Source: Camarhynchus parvulus (Eukaryota; Chordata; Aves; Passeriformes; Thraupidae). Taken from it: DNA of 64,000 bases. Location of the stretch: assembly GCF_901933205.1 (NCBI RefSeq), contig NC_044572.1, positions 31,010,001 to 31,074,000 of the forward strand, given 5' to 3'. Every line of letters starts with the position of its first letter. Position 1 is the stretch's first letter. Positions 62,201 through 64,000 of the stretch are shown here, one piece after another. The notes beneath the pieces were generated by a model. It searched no databases. It worked only from the letters and a program-made list of their open reading frames with translations, and was not told the origin of the DNA. The position numbers and the translations under genes were made by a program.

Positions 62201-63048
62201 TTATATCCCTGTGAACTATAGCTGTGATCACAGGTTTTTAAGTACATGATACCTCCAAAGTACTCTATATTTCATTACCCTGATTTCTTCTTCTCTTTTC
62301 ACTCAGCTAGACTTTTTCTCACATCCAGGCTGCTTGCAGGAATCACGCTGGGTTTTTAACTGAGCAGCTTGCCTGTCAGTGGCAAGTGGAGACATCTGCC
62401 CACTAGCTTGCCTTAGACAGCACTCCCAGATCTGCACAGTATTCATTATGTCCTGCCCTGGGAAAGGCTCATGTCTGAGTCTGTTGATGCCACAAGTCAG
62501 CTTTGGGCAGGATAGATAGGAGCTGAGGTCTTTGAGGGCAGGAAGCAGTGGTGGGGGACAGAAGTAGTGGTAGCATAAGCTGAAATCCTTTCCATCCCTC
62601 AGAGTCACTGGGGCATGACCAAAAAGGGAAGAAAACATCCTTCCTCTGTCCAAAAGACTTGATTGTGGCAACTCTCTTCCAGATTTTTCCAGTTATATAT
62701 AGAAAATAGCACATCTACTATCCAGCCAGAAAGCAAGCAAAGGATCCACTTTCCAGACAATCAAACCCAGGTCAAGTAGTGAAGTAGTTCTTCAGTTCTT
62801 CCATAGAAATTGTCAATCAGGCACTTCCGAGTTACATGTTTCATAGAAATAATTACTTTCAAATTTAAGGACTGAGCACAGGCAGGGATGAAATCCCTCT
62901 TGATTTTCAACATTTAAATATCTCATCTGACCCAGTGATGTGATAAAAAAATCCTGCAAAATTGTGCTCTCTTCACAGCATCAGGATAAAGCAGAATGCA
63001 TCAAGGAAACCACCCACAGAGAAAGACCAGTGTTTTAGTTGCTCGTAG
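59289..63048. other. Upstream MACC1 / intergenic, no exon identified
   Basis: A 5' untranslated MACC1 exon and promoter should lie here or beyond the window, but I cannot identify them by eye. No other gene is recognised. Confidence 0.5.
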
Positions 63049-63430
63049 TGTCGCAGACATCCCTTTCACTAAAATCCTTTCTTTAGGATTTTTCCTTCTG
63101 GAAAGCTGAGGCCCCAGCAACAAAAGGTAAACAATAATTTTCTGCTGCTGTGGGATGCAACAGGGTGATCCGTGATTGGTCTCGTGTGGATGTTTTGGTT
63201 CAGTGACCAGTCACAGCAGAGCTGGCTCTCTGTCGGAGCCAGCTCCCTTGTGATCATTCTTTCTTTCCTATTCTTAGCGTAGCTAGCTTCTGGAAACCCT
63301 TCCTTCTTTTTCTTTTTAGTATAGTTATAGTATATGTATATATCTTAAAATAAAAATCAAGCCTTCTAATCATAGAGTCAACGTTCTCGTCTCTTTCCTC
63401 ATCCTGAAAACCCTTGTGACCACCGTCACA
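63049..63430 (+). mobile_element. Solo LTR, avian endogenous retrovirus (family A, copy 3)
   Basis: This 382-bp element, TGTCGCAGACATC...CACCGTCACA, is the sense-orientation copy of the LTRs at 4422 and 28487. The AATAAA poly(A) signal is at 63349-63354, with CCTTGTGACCACCGTCACA closing U5. A U3-proximal hairpin (AAAATCC...GGATTTT) and an inverted CCAAT box (GTGATTGGTCTCG) are present. Flanks CTCGTAG and CTTGTAG agree at 6 of 7 bases, a good target-duplication candidate. It has no internal genes and reads on the strand opposite to MACC1. Confidence 0.9.
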
Positions 63431-64000
63431 CTTGTAGCTCTTAAAGCTCTTGAAATTATTATTGTAATTAATATTAACAGCAGACCTTGAGCACTCAAAT
63501 CATCTGGATATGTTGCAAATATGTGGGATAGTTTTTCTGCTCTTTCAGTTTAGGAATGATATGACAAACTGACGTGGATGACACTGTGTCAGGATCCAGT
63601 CTTGAACATCCAACTGTGGGACTAAATTGCCTGTCAGTGTGCTGCCTGGATAGTGACACTTTATTTTGGACAGGTGTAGATTGAAGATGCATAAGCAAAA
63701 TATGCAATAAGAGCCTTGCAGGAAATTGAACCTGATATCCAGGCATATGGAAGGTGCCTTTAGGCTTCTGGTGTCCTAGTTTCAGCAACTTGAGGTGAGT
63801 GCCCAGAGAAGGATACAGGGGGACACTACAATGTGCTGTGCTTTTGATAAGGTACTAGAAAAGCTTCTTTCCATGAGCATGACAGAATTCTGCCTCAACA
63901 CAAAGGAAAAACATGTCAGAAAGTCTGTACTGTCAGTTGAACCCTTTCACATGGAACCACTTTGATTTGGTATTGGTTAACTTGGAGTGAGGACAAGAAA
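63431..64000. other. No gene seen
   Basis: Sequence after the LTR to the window end. The minus-strand open frame at 63495-63788 matches nothing I recognise. Confidence 0.5.

Overview
The window looks like nuclear DNA from a bird, most likely a passerine. It is AT-rich and gene-sparse. It carries CR1 LINE 3' ends with the usual ATTCTATGA-type tails, and LTRs resembling known avian endogenous retrovirus families. The only protein-coding gene I can support is a spliced vertebrate gene, MACC1. There are no bacterial-style operons, CRISPR arrays, rRNAs or tRNAs that I can see.

Layout. Positions 1 to about 42.9 kb form a gene-poor block lying 3' of MACC1. It holds CR1 fragments (2850-3105, 6008-6067, 36670-36954, and probably 24147-24300), two related solo LTRs (4422-4811 and 28487-28868), a deleted ERVL-type LTR (4900-5302), a third LTR type (about 11376-11718) and several microsatellites. 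From 42,959 to 59,277 on the minus strand lies the MACC1 coding region in five exons: 59209-59277 (coding part of a 59209-59288 exon), 56281-56395, 52130-54168, 49440-49628 and 42959-43171. The exon phases join exactly to give an 874-residue protein, against about 852 in human. The last intron holds a complete 693-bp solo LTR (43509-44201) and an internally deleted CR1 (44381-44822). Another CR1 tail (50757-50859) sits in the intron before it. From 59.3 to 64 kb is upstream MACC1 or intergenic sequence with a third copy of the first LTR family (63049-63430), in the opposite orientation to the other two.

Function. MACC1 is a ZU5 / SH3 / tandem death-domain scaffold related to SH3BP4, known in mammals for promoting HGF-MET signalling. 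The copy here is intact, but it appears to lack the KxxPxxP motif and the DPF motifs I recall in the human protein, while keeping both NPF motifs. I found no novel multi-gene system. The points most worth checking are these motif differences, the predicted N-terminal exons, a perfect 21-bp fold-back at 483-531, and the LTRs in and around MACC1.
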